A DNA stretch of 64,000 nt from Phocaeicola faecium (GCF_014837055.1 NZ_JACSPQ010000001.1:987970-1051969), one strand, 5' to 3'. Counted from the stretch's first letter, positions 27,080 through 36,242 are shown. Notes: generated by a model not told the origin, from the sequence alone. Program-made: numbers and translations.

Positions 27080-27463
27080 TCAGAACGGCAGGTCGTCTTT
27101 ATCGTCCGTAGCAGAAAAATCGACCGGTGCCGACGGAGCTGCATTAACCGGCGGGAAAGGAGGCGTAACGGGAGGCATTTGTGCCGCATCTGCCGATACA
27201 CGTTCCACTTTCCATGCACGAATACTGTTAAACCAGCGTCCTTGCCATTCGCGTGCGTCGATGTCGAACGAAACATTCAGTTCCTCTCCTACTTGGATAT
27301 TGAATTGCTGTATTTTATCTGCGCCAAACACATCGAAACACATACGGCGGGGATATTGGTCGTGGGTTTCGATTACGTATTCCTGCACCTTCCATTCGTT
27401 TCCGTTTTTAGAAATTCCGCCTCTCGGTTCGAGAACGGCTATCACTCTTCCTTGTAATTCCAT
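27080..27463 (-). CDS. DUF3127 OB-fold protein with SSB-like acidic tip
   Basis: 127 residues. The first about 85 form an OB-fold-like domain (MELQGRVIAVLEPRGGISK, WKVQEYVIET, INIQVGEE-like FNIQVGEELNVSFDID, WFNSIRAWKVER) matching DUF3127. A Pro/Ala-rich linker follows, and the last residues DDKDDLPF mimic the acidic C-terminal tip with which single-stranded DNA-binding proteins recruit partners. So it may bind nucleic acid and repair proteins. It is divergent from dnaN, which supports a DNA-related role. Direct ssDNA binding is not established by sequence. Confidence 0.8.
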   Translation of the reverse strand: MELQGRVIAVLEPRGGISKNGNEWKVQEYVIETHDQYPRRMCFDVFGADKIQQFNIQVGEELNVSFDIDAREWQGRWFNSIRAWKVERVSADAAQMPPVTPPFPPVNAAPSAPVDFSATDDKDDLPF

Positions 27464-27573
27464 TACTTGTCTTTATTTATATCTGTTAAATATTGATGTT
27501 TTGTCTCGGTTGTAAAAAAATCGGTTACGAAATTACACTTTTCCGAAAAAGCAAACTAATTTTTCGGTGTTTT

Positions 27574-27607
27574 TTTGTGCTGCTTCTGCAATCTTTTCGT
27601 AACTTTG
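27574..27607 (+). promoter_or_regulatory. dnaN promoter
   Basis: TTTG (27574-27577), 22-bp spacer, TAACTTTG (27600-27607): a good Bacteroidota promoter, 48 bp before the dnaN ATG. Confidence 0.7.
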
Positions 27608-27654
27608 GCAGTTAATTGAAAGAAATATTATAATAAACATATCAAAACAAACCT

Positions 27655-28779
27655 ATGAAGTTTATTGTTTCAAGTACCGCTTTATTCAGCCACTTACAGG
27701 CTATCAGCCGCGTTATCAACTCAAAAAACTCATTGCCTATACTGGATTGTTTCTTAATGGAAATGCAAGACGGAACATTAACGATGACAGCTTCGGATAA
27801 TGAAACCACCTTATGTACTTCCATCGAGGCAAACGAATTTTCGGGCGACGGACGCTTTGCCGTTTCATCCAAAACCCTGCTGGAAGCATTGAAAGAAATC
27901 CCCGAACAGCCCTTGAGCTTCGATATAAATCCGAGCAGTCTGGAAATTACCATCCAATATCAGAACGGGCAATATAACTTAATGGGACAAAACGCCGATG
28001 AATACCCTCAAGCTCAAAACTTGGGAGGAAACACCGTTGAAGTCACCATTGGAGCTGATGTGTTGAACGTGGGTGTAAACCGCACGTTTTTTGCGACAGC
28101 CGATGATGAGTTGCGCCCGGTAATGAACGGTATTTATTTCGATATAACTACCGAAGATATCACGATAGTGGCATCAGACGGACACAAGTTGGTGCGCTAC
28201 AAGACTTATGCGGCACACGGCGATGAAAAGGCTGCCTTCATTCTTCCTAAAAAGCCTGCCAACCTGCTGAAAAACTTATTGCCGAAAGAGCAAGGCGATG
28301 TGAAAATCAGCTTCGATGACCGCAATGCTACGTTCGTACTCGAAAATTACTGCATGACATGCCGCCTGATAGAAGGACGTTACCCGAATTACAATTCCGT
28401 AATTCCGCAGAACAATCCGCACAAAGCTACTATCGACCGCACCATGTTTATCAGTGCGTTACGGCGTGTATCGGTATTTTCTTCTCAGGCAAGCAGCCTC
28501 ATCAAGTTAAGTCTCTCAGACAACTTGATGAAAATTTCTGCACAAGATATTGATTTCTCTACTTCGGCAGAAGAAACGACAATCTGCCAATATGACGGGA
28601 ATCCGATGAGCATCGGCTTCAAATCGTCGTTCCTGATAGACATACTGAACAGCATGTCTTCTACCAATGTAATAATCGAACTGGCAGACCCGTCGCGTGC
28701 AGGAGTCATCGTACCCGAAGAGCAGGAAGAGAATGAAGATTTGCTGATGTTGCTCATGCCCATGATGTTAAACGACTAA
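27655..28779 (+). CDS. dnaN: DNA polymerase III beta subunit (sliding clamp)
   Basis: DnaN is the ring-shaped clamp that tethers replicative polymerase to DNA. The 374 residues match the family, starting MKFIVSSTALFSHLQAISRV and continuing through three similar domains, with PILDCFLMEMQDGTLTMTASD, FATADDELRPVMNGI and the C-terminal VIIELADPSRAGVIVPEEQ. The last residues MLLMPMMLND correspond to the usual MPMRL end and help form the partner pocket. It begins a long same-strand run (27655-34925) with small gaps. dnaA is not adjacent in this window. Confidence 0.96.
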   Translation: MKFIVSSTALFSHLQAISRVINSKNSLPILDCFLMEMQDGTLTMTASDNETTLCTSIEANEFSGDGRFAVSSKTLLEALKEIPEQPLSFDINPSSLEITIQYQNGQYNLMGQNADEYPQAQNLGGNTVEVTIGADVLNVGVNRTFFATADDELRPVMNGIYFDITTEDITIVASDGHKLVRYKTYAAHGDEKAAFILPKKPANLLKNLLPKEQGDVKISFDDRNATFVLENYCMTCRLIEGRYPNYNSVIPQNNPHKATIDRTMFISALRRVSVFSSQASSLIKLSLSDNLMKISAQDIDFSTSAEETTICQYDGNPMSIGFKSSFLIDILNSMSSTNVIIELADPSRAGVIVPEEQEENEDLLMLLMPMMLND

Positions 28780-28787
28780 AATAAGAA

Positions 28788-29564
28788 ATGAAACTGAACT
28801 TAAAAAATCCGTTGGTATTCTTCGATTTGGAAACAACGGGAACCAATATAAATACCGACCGCATCGTGGAAATCTGTTACCTGAAGGTTTACCCCAACGC
28901 TAACGAAGAGTCTAAGACGATGCGCATCAATCCGGAAATGCACATACCGGAAGCCTCGTCTGCCGTTCACGGAATTTACGATGCGGATGTGGCAGACTGT
29001 CCTACCTTCAAGGAAGTGGCAAAGAGCATTGCCAACGACATCGAGGGTGCAGACATCGCCGGATTTAACTCCAACCGTTTCGATGTCCCCGTACTGGTAG
29101 AGGAGTTCCTGCGTGCGGGAATCGACATCGACCTGACCAAACGGAAGTTTATCGACGTGCAGGTAATTTATCACAAGCTGGAGCAGCGTACGCTTTCGGC
29201 TGCCTATAAGTTTTACTGCGGAAAGAATCTGGAAGACGCGCATACAGCCGAAGCCGACACACGGGCTACTTACGAAGTGTTGAAGGCTCAGCTCGACCGT
29301 TATCCCGAGGTTCTGGAAAACGACATTAATTTCCTCTCAGAGTATTCAACATACAGCAAGAACGTAGACTTTGCCGGACGCATCGTGTACGATGATAACG
29401 GCGTGGAGGTTTTCAATTTCGGCAAATACAAGGGAATCCCTGTATCCGAAGTATTAAAACGCGACATGGGTTATTACGGATGGATAATGAATGGCGATTT
29501 CACCCTGAACACCAAAAACGTACTGACTAAAATCCGTTTACGCGAAAGCAATCTGATGAAATGA
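28788..29564 (+). CDS. DnaQ-like 3'-5' exonuclease with ExoX-like C-terminus
   Basis: 258 residues. N-terminal DEDDh exonuclease: FFDLETTGTN with D13 and E15, FNSNRFDVPVL with the second Asp, and HTAEADTRATYEVL with the His-x5-Asp of the DEDDh type. The C-terminal about 60 residues (FNFGKYKGIPVSEVLKRD, YYGWIMNGDF) look like the ExoX-like C-terminal domain. It may proofread for DNA polymerase III or act in repair. It starts 8 bp after dnaN and overlaps coaBC by 4 bp, so it is in the same operon. Confidence 0.88.
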   Translation: MKLNLKNPLVFFDLETTGTNINTDRIVEICYLKVYPNANEESKTMRINPEMHIPEASSAVHGIYDADVADCPTFKEVAKSIANDIEGADIAGFNSNRFDVPVLVEEFLRAGIDIDLTKRKFIDVQVIYHKLEQRTLSAAYKFYCGKNLEDAHTAEADTRATYEVLKAQLDRYPEVLENDINFLSEYSTYSKNVDFAGRIVYDDNGVEVFNFGKYKGIPVSEVLKRDMGYYGWIMNGDFTLNTKNVLTKIRLRESNLMK

Positions 29565-30754
29565 TGAAAGGAAAGAAAATCGTATTGGGAATAACGGGTA
29601 GCATTGCTGCGTACAAGGCTGCCGTACTGACACGAGGCCTGATAAAAAAAGGTGCGGAAGTGCAAATCGTCATAACTCCGGCGGGAAAGGAATTTATTAC
29701 TCCCATCACGCTTTCGGCACTGACCAGCAAGCCGGTCATCAGCGAGTTTTTTGCGCAGCGCGACGGAACGTGGCACAGCCATGTCGACCTCGGATTGTGG
29801 GCCGACGCAATGGTCATTGCCCCGGCTACGGCGTCTACCATCGGCAAGATGGCGCACGGCATAGCCGACAACATGCTGGTAACTACCTACCTCTCGATGA
29901 AAGCTCCCGTGTTCATTGCTCCGGCGATGGACTTGGATATGTTTGCCCATCCGTCGACCCAGCATAACTTAGATATTCTCCGTTCGTACGGAAATCATAT
30001 CATCGAACCGGCTTCGGGCGAACTTGCAAGTCACCTTGTAGGTAAAGGCCGCATGGAAGAACCGGAAAAAATAATAGAGGTGCTGGAAGCGTTTTTTTCG
30101 CGCCGGCAAGACCTGCAAGGGAAAAAAGTCATGATTACTGCCGGACCTACATACGAAAAGATAGACCCGGTACGTTTCATCGGCAACTATTCGTCGGGTA
30201 AAATGGGATATGCTCTCGCCGAAGCCTGCGCGGAACGCGGAGCGGAAGTAACGCTGGTAAGCGGTCCGGTAAACCGAGAGGTGATTCATCCCAACATCAA
30301 ACGCATCAACGTGGAAAGTGCTGCCGAGATGTACCAAGCTGCGGTAGAGAATTACGAAGATGCCGATGCCGGTATCTTATGTGCAGCCGTGGCAGACTTT
30401 ACTCCGGAGGTGACAGCCGAGCAAAAGATTAAACGTGAAAAAGACGACCTGATACTCCGGTTGAAGCCTACGCAAGACATAGCTGCGGCACTGGGTAAAC
30501 AGAAACGCCCGGAACAACGATTGGTAGGATTCGCATTGGAAACCAACGATGAAGTAAGCCATGCGCAAGACAAACTGAAACGCAAGAACTTTGATTTCAT
30601 TGTACTGAATTCACTGAACGATAAAGGGGCGGGATTCCGCTGCGATACGAATAAAATAGCCATCATCGACCGTGACGGCATAACAGCTTATCCGTTGAAA
30701 CCGAAAACGGAAGTGGCTACCGATATAATCGACAAACTGGTAACTTTATTTTAA
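29561..30754 (+). CDS. coaBC: Bifunctional phosphopantothenoylcysteine decarboxylase/synthase
   Basis: CoaBC makes 4'-phosphopantetheine from phosphopantothenate and cysteine in CoA synthesis. The 397 residues hold the flavin-dependent CoaC part (about 1-190: GITGSIAAYKAAVLTRGLIK, catalytic His in WHSHVDLGLWAD, APATASTIGKMAHG, and APAMDLDMFAH where E. coli has Asn in the PxMN motif) and the CoaB part (about 190-397: TAGPTYEKIDPVRFIGNYSS, AAVADFTP, LKPTQDI and the VGFALET segment). The start ATG lies in an ATGA overlap with the exonuclease stop. panB in the same window makes an early intermediate. Confidence 0.96.
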   Translation: MMKGKKIVLGITGSIAAYKAAVLTRGLIKKGAEVQIVITPAGKEFITPITLSALTSKPVISEFFAQRDGTWHSHVDLGLWADAMVIAPATASTIGKMAHGIADNMLVTTYLSMKAPVFIAPAMDLDMFAHPSTQHNLDILRSYGNHIIEPASGELASHLVGKGRMEEPEKIIEVLEAFFSRRQDLQGKKVMITAGPTYEKIDPVRFIGNYSSGKMGYALAEACAERGAEVTLVSGPVNREVIHPNIKRINVESAAEMYQAAVENYEDADAGILCAAVADFTPEVTAEQKIKREKDDLILRLKPTQDIAAALGKQKRPEQRLVGFALETNDEVSHAQDKLKRKNFDFIVLNSLNDKGAGFRCDTNKIAIIDRDGITAYPLKPKTEVATDIIDKLVTLF

Positions 30755-30763
30755 CGCTACGCT

Positions 30764-32434
30764 ATGTTACAGTCTATCTACATACAGAACTATGCGCTTA
30801 TCGACAAGCTGAATATCGACTTTACGCCCGGCTTTTCCGTTATTACCGGAGAAACAGGGGCGGGAAAGTCTATCATTCTCGGTGCCATCGGCTTGCTGTT
30901 AGGGCAACGTGCAGATGTGAAAGCCATAAAAAACGGGGCAACCAAATGTATCGTAGAAGCACGTTTCGTAATTGCATCCTACGGCATGGAGCATTTCTTC
31001 ATGGAAAACGACATTGAGTTTGACCCGGAAGAATGTATCCTGCGCCGTGAAGTATCAGCCAATGGCAAGAGCCGTGCGTTTATCAACGATACACCGGCAT
31101 CATTGGCTCAAATGAAAATTTTAGGCGAGAAGCTGATAGACGTACACAGCCAGCATCAGAATCTTCTGTTGAACAAAGAAGGATTCCAACTGAATATATT
31201 GGACATTTTGGCGCAAGATGATAACGACTTGTCTGCTTATCAGAAAGTGTATCATGACTACAAACAGATTTGCCGGGGCTTAGAGGAGTTTATCGCTCAG
31301 GCAGAGAAGAGCAAGCAAGACGAAGATTATATCCGTTTCCAACTGGAGCAGTTGGAAGAAGCCGGACTGAAGGAAAACGAACAGGCGGAACTGGAAAAGG
31401 AATCGGAGACGTTGAGTCATGCCGAAGATATCAAAGCCGGACTGTACAAGGCTGAACAGCTTATCAATGGCGATGAAGGCGGTACGCTGGCGCTGGCTAA
31501 GGAATGTGAACAGACACTGCAATCCATCTCCCGCGTGTATGCTCCGGCACAGGAATGGATAGAACGCCTGAACAGTTGTTACATTGAGCTGAAGGATTTG
31601 GCACACGAAATTGCCGGAGCGCAGGAGGAAATAGAATTCAACCCGTCGCGCTTGGATTACGTGAACGAACGGCTGAATTTAATTTATTCCCTGCAACAGA
31701 AACACCATGTCAAGACTGTAGAAGAGCTTATTGCTTTAGCGGATAAGTATCGGGAACAATTAAACACCATCACTTCGTTCGATGACCGTATTGCCGAGCT
31801 GAATAAGGAAAAGGATAAGCTGTATGCGCAGGTAACACAACAAGCGAAACGCTTAACCGAACTCCGTACAGGCTCTGCACGCTACATCGAAACGCAGATG
31901 AAATCGCTGCTTGTTCCGCTGGGGATGCCCAATGTACGTTTTGCGGTAGAAATGACGCTGCGCAAAGAGCCTGATGCCAAAGGTATGGACAGTGTTACTT
32001 TTCTCTTTTCCGCCAACAAGAACGGCACGCTGCAAAACGTTGCGTCTATTGCTTCGGGTGGAGAAATTGCCCGCGTGATGCTTTCACTGAAAGCGATGAT
32101 AGCCGGAGCGGTCAAGTTGCCAACCATTATTTTCGACGAAATAGATACGGGGGTTTCCGGCTCGATAGCCGAGAAGATGGCACTTATCATGCAAGACATG
32201 GGGAAACAGAACCGGCAGGTTATCAGCATTACCCACTTGCCTCAGATAGCTGCACGCGGAAGTGCACACTACAAAGTATATAAAGAAGATACCGAAACGG
32301 GAACAAACAGCTACATCCGCCGACTGAGTGATGACGAACGGGTCTGCGAGATTGCCAACATGCTGAGCGGAACGACCATGACTGAGGCTGCAATGAATAA
32401 CGCACGCGCTTTGTTGGGATTCCCGAACAACTAA
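30764..32434 (+). CDS. recN: DNA repair protein RecN
   Basis: RecN is an SMC-like ATPase that acts at double-strand breaks. The 556 residues match the family. Seen: N-terminal Walker A GETGAGKS at 29-36, a central pair of coiled coils (Glu/Lys/Gln-rich, about 160-370), then signature ASGGEIARVMLSLKAM, Walker B TIIFDEIDTGVSG and the H-loop ITHLPQIAARG. Cytosolic. It lies 9 bp after coaBC within the dnaN run. Confidence 0.96.
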   Translation: MLQSIYIQNYALIDKLNIDFTPGFSVITGETGAGKSIILGAIGLLLGQRADVKAIKNGATKCIVEARFVIASYGMEHFFMENDIEFDPEECILRREVSANGKSRAFINDTPASLAQMKILGEKLIDVHSQHQNLLLNKEGFQLNILDILAQDDNDLSAYQKVYHDYKQICRGLEEFIAQAEKSKQDEDYIRFQLEQLEEAGLKENEQAELEKESETLSHAEDIKAGLYKAEQLINGDEGGTLALAKECEQTLQSISRVYAPAQEWIERLNSCYIELKDLAHEIAGAQEEIEFNPSRLDYVNERLNLIYSLQQKHHVKTVEELIALADKYREQLNTITSFDDRIAELNKEKDKLYAQVTQQAKRLTELRTGSARYIETQMKSLLVPLGMPNVRFAVEMTLRKEPDAKGMDSVTFLFSANKNGTLQNVASIASGGEIARVMLSLKAMIAGAVKLPTIIFDEIDTGVSGSIAEKMALIMQDMGKQNRQVISITHLPQIAARGSAHYKVYKEDTETGTNSYIRRLSDDERVCEIANMLSGTTMTEAAMNNARALLGFPNN

Positions 32435-32455
32435 TTACAAGCATATTTTAAAGTT

Positions 32456-33205
32456 ATGATAGAAAAGAACGAAATGATATTTGGCGTAAGAGCCGTAATC
32501 GAAGCCATACAAGCGGGCAAGGAAATAGACAAAGTTTTGGTGAAGAAAGATATTCAAAGCGACTTGTCGAAGGAGCTTTTCGCCGCACTGAAAGATACGT
32601 TTATCCCGGTACAGCGAGTGCCGGTAGAACGCATCAACCGCATTACGAAAAAGAATCATCAGGGGGTGGTGGCTTTTATCTCACCCATCGCTTACCAGCG
32701 CACGGAGGATATCGTGCCTTTCCTTTTCGAGCAGGGTAAGAATCCGTTGCTGCTGATGCTCGACGGACTGACGGATGTACGTAACTTCGGAGCCATTGCC
32801 CGCACGTGTGAATGTGCCGGAGTAGATGCCATCATTATCCCTTCGAAAAACAGCGTAAGTGTTAATGCCGATGCCATCAAGACTTCAGCAGGGGCTCTGC
32901 ATACGCTTCCGGTGTGCCGCGAAAGTAATCTGAAGAATACCATCAACTTCTTAAAAGAAAGCGGATTTAAGATTGTTGCCGCTACCGAAAAAGGTGATTA
33001 CGATTATACGAAGGGCGATTATACCTCGCCTACCTGCATCATCATGGGGGCGGAAGATACGGGAGTGCCTTACGAACACCTCGCCCTGTGCGACGAATGG
33101 ATTAAGATTCCGCTGTTCGGCAACATCGAATCGCTTAACGTATCCGTGGCAGCAGGCATCCTGATTTACGAAGCCGTGAAGCAGCGCGGATTTGGAAACG
33201 AATAA
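32456..33205 (+). CDS. rlmB: TrmH/SpoU-family rRNA 2'-O-methyltransferase (RlmB-like)
   Basis: 249 residues. N-terminal RNA-binding substrate domain (IFGVRAVIEAIQAGKEIDKV) and C-terminal SPOUT methyltransferase with the trefoil-knot motifs LMLDGLTDVRNFGAIARTCE, IIMGAEDTGVP and IPLFGNIESLNVSVAAGILI. RlmB methylates G2251 in 23S rRNA. The exact target is assumed from the family. It is in the dnaN run, 21 bp after recN. Confidence 0.92.
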   Translation: MIEKNEMIFGVRAVIEAIQAGKEIDKVLVKKDIQSDLSKELFAALKDTFIPVQRVPVERINRITKKNHQGVVAFISPIAYQRTEDIVPFLFEQGKNPLLLMLDGLTDVRNFGAIARTCECAGVDAIIIPSKNSVSVNADAIKTSAGALHTLPVCRESNLKNTINFLKESGFKIVAATEKGDYDYTKGDYTSPTCIIMGAEDTGVPYEHLALCDEWIKIPLFGNIESLNVSVAAGILIYEAVKQRGFGNE

Positions 33206-33224
33206 CATAAAATCTTAACATAAC

Positions 33225-34925
33225 ATGAAAAAGACAATACTTCTATTAGCCTGCGGGATGTTCTTCCAATGTGGTTGGGCGCAGGAACTTCCCAAGTGGG
33301 TAAACAAAGCGCGAAAAGCGGTATTCTCGGTAATTACATATAATAAGGAAAACAAAATCCTGAATACGGGAAACGGATTTTACATTGATGAGAACGGTAC
33401 TGCTGTGTCTGATTATTCACTGTTTAAGGGTGCCGAACGGGCGGTGGTGGTGACTGCCGACGGCAAGGAATTGCCTGTTACGTTCATCTTAGGAGCTAAC
33501 GACATGTATGATGTGGTAAAGTTCCGCACGGCTACCGACAAGAAGCCTACGGCGCTTCAGCCTGCCGCGCAAGCTGCTGCCGAAAACGCCACGGTTTACC
33601 TGCTGCCTTACTCTACCCAGAAGTCTGCCGACGTTCAAAACGGAACGATAGCAAAGATTGACAGCATCAGCAACAATTCTTTCTATTATACGCTGAACAT
33701 GCACACCACCGACAAAACCGTGAGTTGCCCGATAATGAACATCAACGGTGAGGTAATCGGATTGTTGCAGAAAAATACGGAAAAAGACAGCAAAGAAAGC
33801 TATGCCATCGGGATCGGTTATGCCATGTCGCTTTCTATTTCTGCACTGTCGGGCAGCGATTTTACGCTCAACTCCATCGGCATCAAAAAGGCTTTGCCGG
33901 ACGATGAATCGCAGGCGCTGGTTTATTTGTATATGCAGTCGTCGCAACTTTCACAGAGTGATTATCTTGAATTGTTGAACGACTTCATTGCTCAGTATCC
34001 CAACAACATCGAAGGGTATCAGCGCCGGGCTACTTGTTACATGAATTTCGGCGATGACGAACACAATGCTTTGGCGGAAAAAGAGTTGGAAAAAATGCTT
34101 GACATTGCCGAAAACAAGGCGGAAGCTCACTACAACATCGCCAAACTGCTTTATAGCTACAACCTTTCCCTGAACGGCAAACAGCCGTACAGCGACTGGA
34201 CGCTGGAGCGTGCGCTGAACGAAATCAATGAGTCGCTTGCCGCTTCGCCAGAGGGACTTTACTATCAGGTGCAGGGGGATATTTATTTTGCCATGCAGAA
34301 GTATGCCGAGGCATCTGCTTCATACGAGGCGGTAAACCGTACGCCACTGGCTTCTGCCGCTTCTTTTTATTCGGCAGCCAAAGCCAAAGAGCTGACGCCG
34401 GGGGTAGAAATGAAAGAGGTTATCGCACTGATGGACAGCGCCGTGGTTCGTTTCAACAAACCTTACGGGCAGGATGCCGCACCTTACTTGTACGAACGCG
34501 CACGGATGAAAAGTGCAGCAGGCGAATACCGCGATGCCGTGCTTGATTATAACGACTTTTACGACGCCATGTTAGGACAGGTTACTGCCGAGTTTTACAT
34601 GGTACGCCAACAGACGGAAATGCAATGCCGCATGTATCAGCAGGCACTCGACGACATCACGAAAGCCGTAGAAATGGAACCCAACAACTCGGAATATTGG
34701 TTGGAAAAGGGTAGCGTACACTTGCGGACCAACCAAGTGGCAGAAGCCATCAAGTCGTTGCAACAGGCCATTGCGCTCGATGCGAACAATGCTGCCGCCT
34801 ACCGTATGTTGGGATACAGCCAGATACAGCAAAAGCAAAAGAAAGAGGGGCTTGCCAATTTAAAGAAGGCGCAGGAGTTGGGAGACACTGTTGCCGGAAA
34901 CCTGATTGAGCGGTACAACAAATAA
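33225..34925 (+). CDS. Exported trypsin-fold (inactive) plus TPR protein
   Basis: 566 residues with a signal peptide (ending CGWAQ). Residues about 30-220 look like an HtrA/trypsin fold: GNGFYIDENGTAVSDYSLF, YDVVKF and PIMNINGEVIGLLQ. But the catalytic residues are not there: the His site reads SDYS (62-65), the Asp may remain (D96), and the GNSGG around the Ser is replaced by VSCPIMN (166-172). So it is likely a pseudo-protease that binds peptides rather than cuts. Residues about 235-560 are TPR repeats, for example MEPNNSEYWLEKGSVHLRTN and ALDANNAAAYRMLGYSQIQQ. It is the last gene of the dnaN run. Confidence 0.8.
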   Translation: MKKTILLLACGMFFQCGWAQELPKWVNKARKAVFSVITYNKENKILNTGNGFYIDENGTAVSDYSLFKGAERAVVVTADGKELPVTFILGANDMYDVVKFRTATDKKPTALQPAAQAAAENATVYLLPYSTQKSADVQNGTIAKIDSISNNSFYYTLNMHTTDKTVSCPIMNINGEVIGLLQKNTEKDSKESYAIGIGYAMSLSISALSGSDFTLNSIGIKKALPDDESQALVYLYMQSSQLSQSDYLELLNDFIAQYPNNIEGYQRRATCYMNFGDDEHNALAEKELEKMLDIAENKAEAHYNIAKLLYSYNLSLNGKQPYSDWTLERALNEINESLAASPEGLYYQVQGDIYFAMQKYAEASASYEAVNRTPLASAASFYSAAKAKELTPGVEMKEVIALMDSAVVRFNKPYGQDAAPYLYERARMKSAAGEYRDAVLDYNDFYDAMLGQVTAEFYMVRQQTEMQCRMYQQALDDITKAVEMEPNNSEYWLEKGSVHLRTNQVAEAIKSLQQAIALDANNAAAYRMLGYSQIQQKQKKEGLANLKKAQELGDTVAGNLIERYNK

Positions 34926-34940
34926 AACGACACTCTCTTA

Positions 34941-35004
34941 CCCATAGAAAAAGGGGACATTCCTGATGTGATTCTACCACAGGAATGTCCCCTTTTTCTA
35001 TGGG
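34941..35004. terminator. 25-bp perfect hairpin after the dnaN gene run, merged with repeat D
   Basis: Arms 34941-34965 and 34980-35004 pair perfectly over 25 bp with a 14-nt loop. The stem includes the repeat word CCCATAG at its base and GGGGACATTCCTG above it, with a run of T (34993-34997) inside the right arm. Confidence 0.75.
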
Positions 35005-35013
35005 AAGAAACCT

Positions 35014-35080
35014 GTAACGCTACCCGAAAAGTTACCTGTTTCTATGGGAAGAACTGACTGACACTTCGAATAGAAATTCA
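35014..35080 (+). repeat. Interspersed intergenic repeat, copy D (diverged)
   Basis: TAACGCTACCCGAAAAG, TTTCTATGGG and CGAATAGAAATTC carry the family words. It is continuous with the long hairpin at 34941-35004, whose base also uses the CCCATAG word. It lies in the gap 34926-35199. Confidence 0.6.
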
Positions 35081-35142
35081 TCCTCCTTTTCCTTCCTTCC
35101 AATCATACATTCTCCACGAAAAAAACATTAGCAGTAATTTAT

Positions 35143-35171
35143 TTTGCCTATTTTTATTTTGCCTATTTTTG
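35143..35171 (+). promoter_or_regulatory. Promoter of the TapB/DUF3108-like gene with tandem duplication
   Basis: TTTG (35143-35146), 17-bp spacer, TATTTTTG (35164-35171). A 15-bp unit ATTTTGCCTATTTTT is duplicated in tandem (35141-35155 and 35156-35170), and the duplication supplies both boxes. Confidence 0.6.
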
Positions 35172-35199
35172 CAATATACAAACACCAAATTTAATCGTT

Positions 35200-35952
35200 A
35201 TGAAGAAGACATTGTATTTATTCATGTTGTTGGCTGCCTGCTCAAGTGCAGTGAAAGCACAGTTTTGCAACACCCAAAAAGGCACATTGCTATATTACGA
35301 AACGCGGGATACGGAAAAAGAAACCGTACAAACAGACACATCTTGCATTGTTGACGTTTATAAAAGCGGCGATACATTAATTGTAAAACAAGAAAACTGG
35401 GGAAAGCGGGCGGAGTTTGGAGACGCTGCCGAACAAATAACATTCCGATGCGACAACGACAAAACGACCCGCATGACGCTGATGAGTGCTGATTATCTGA
35501 AAGAAATGATGTACCGCTATTACCTTGACGGGTATCACCAAGCCAATCCTGAAGAAACCGACGAGGAGAAAATGAAAAAAGGATTTGACGAGTTTATGGA
35601 ACAGTTGCACTGCGATGGAGAAGTCTATATTCCGCTGAAAACCGATGCCAAAGCCGGTGACAAATTGCCTGAATCTAAATTCCTTTACAAACTGAAACCG
35701 ATAAAAATGACTGCTTCCGTCAGCAACGGTACGGTTATCGGATTTGAAACCCTGACTACCGAAGCAGGTACGTTCAACTGTCTGAAGGTGTCCTATCAAG
35801 CCAAATACAAGATCATGTTTATCTCTGAAACCACTTATATGACCGAATGGTATGCCGAAAATGTCGGTTTGGTAAAGAGTGAAGAGAGAACCAAACGCGG
35901 TAAAGTTATGGCAACAAGTACGCTTGTACGCATTGAGAAACCGTCTATCTGA
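35200..35952 (+). CDS. Exported DUF3108/TapB-like protein
   Basis: 250 residues with a signal peptide (LFMLLAACSSAVKA; the Cys may make it a lipoprotein, but the best cut is AVKA-Q). The mature part is beta-rich and has the features of the DUF3108/TapB-like group: GTLLYYETRD near the N-terminus and TEAGTFNCLKVSYQAK, then EWYAENVGLVKSEE near the C-terminus. Function unknown; periplasmic. It stands alone between a repeat-bearing gap and the thiamine operon. Confidence 0.65.
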   Translation: MKKTLYLFMLLAACSSAVKAQFCNTQKGTLLYYETRDTEKETVQTDTSCIVDVYKSGDTLIVKQENWGKRAEFGDAAEQITFRCDNDKTTRMTLMSADYLKEMMYRYYLDGYHQANPEETDEEKMKKGFDEFMEQLHCDGEVYIPLKTDAKAGDKLPESKFLYKLKPIKMTASVSNGTVIGFETLTTEAGTFNCLKVSYQAKYKIMFISETTYMTEWYAENVGLVKSEERTKRGKVMATSTLVRIEKPSI

Positions 35953-35972
35953 CACTGACAAACACATTAAAA

Positions 35973-36005
35973 TATCCTGACATTTACCGCCCAAATGTCA
36001 GGATA
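35973..36005. terminator. Hairpin after the TapB-like gene
   Basis: TATCCTGACATTT (35973-35985) pairs perfectly with AAATGTCAGGATA (35993-36005) around a 7-nt loop. The T-run is poor on the plus strand. Confidence 0.6.
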
Positions 36006-36064
36006 AAAAAACAACCGATAAAACTTTTTATCTGTTCTTTCTTCGTTATCCCAATCTTTTCTTC

Positions 36065-36072
36065 TATCTTTG
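36065..36072 (+). promoter_or_regulatory. Promoter box of the thiamine operon
   Basis: TATCTTTG fits TAnnTTTG and lies 15 bp before the riboswitch. Confidence 0.6.
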
Positions 36073-36087
36073 TCGCAATCAAAGTAA

Positions 36088-36166
36088 AACAAAGGGGTGC
36101 CCGACAAAACAGGCTGAGATTATACCCTGCGAACCTGATGCGGTTAGTACCGACGAAGGGATTGTT
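36088..36166 (+). ncRNA. TPP riboswitch (THI element)
   Basis: The conserved core is present in order: AGGGGTGCCC, CAGGCTGAGATTATACCC, GAACCTGATGCGGTTAGTAC and CGACGAAGGG. An AACAA/TTGTT closing stem (36088-36092 with 36162-36166) frames it. It lies 76 nt before thiS and controls the thiamine operon by binding thiamine pyrophosphate. No clear terminator or sequestering stem was worked out in the 36167-36242 stretch, so the expression mechanism is open. Confidence 0.93.
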
Positions 36167-36242
36167 GCTTGCTGATATTTTTTCTGCTTATTCCCATCCG
36201 GGTTCCTCTTTGTATTACTTACCTTTTTAAATACGTTATTAT

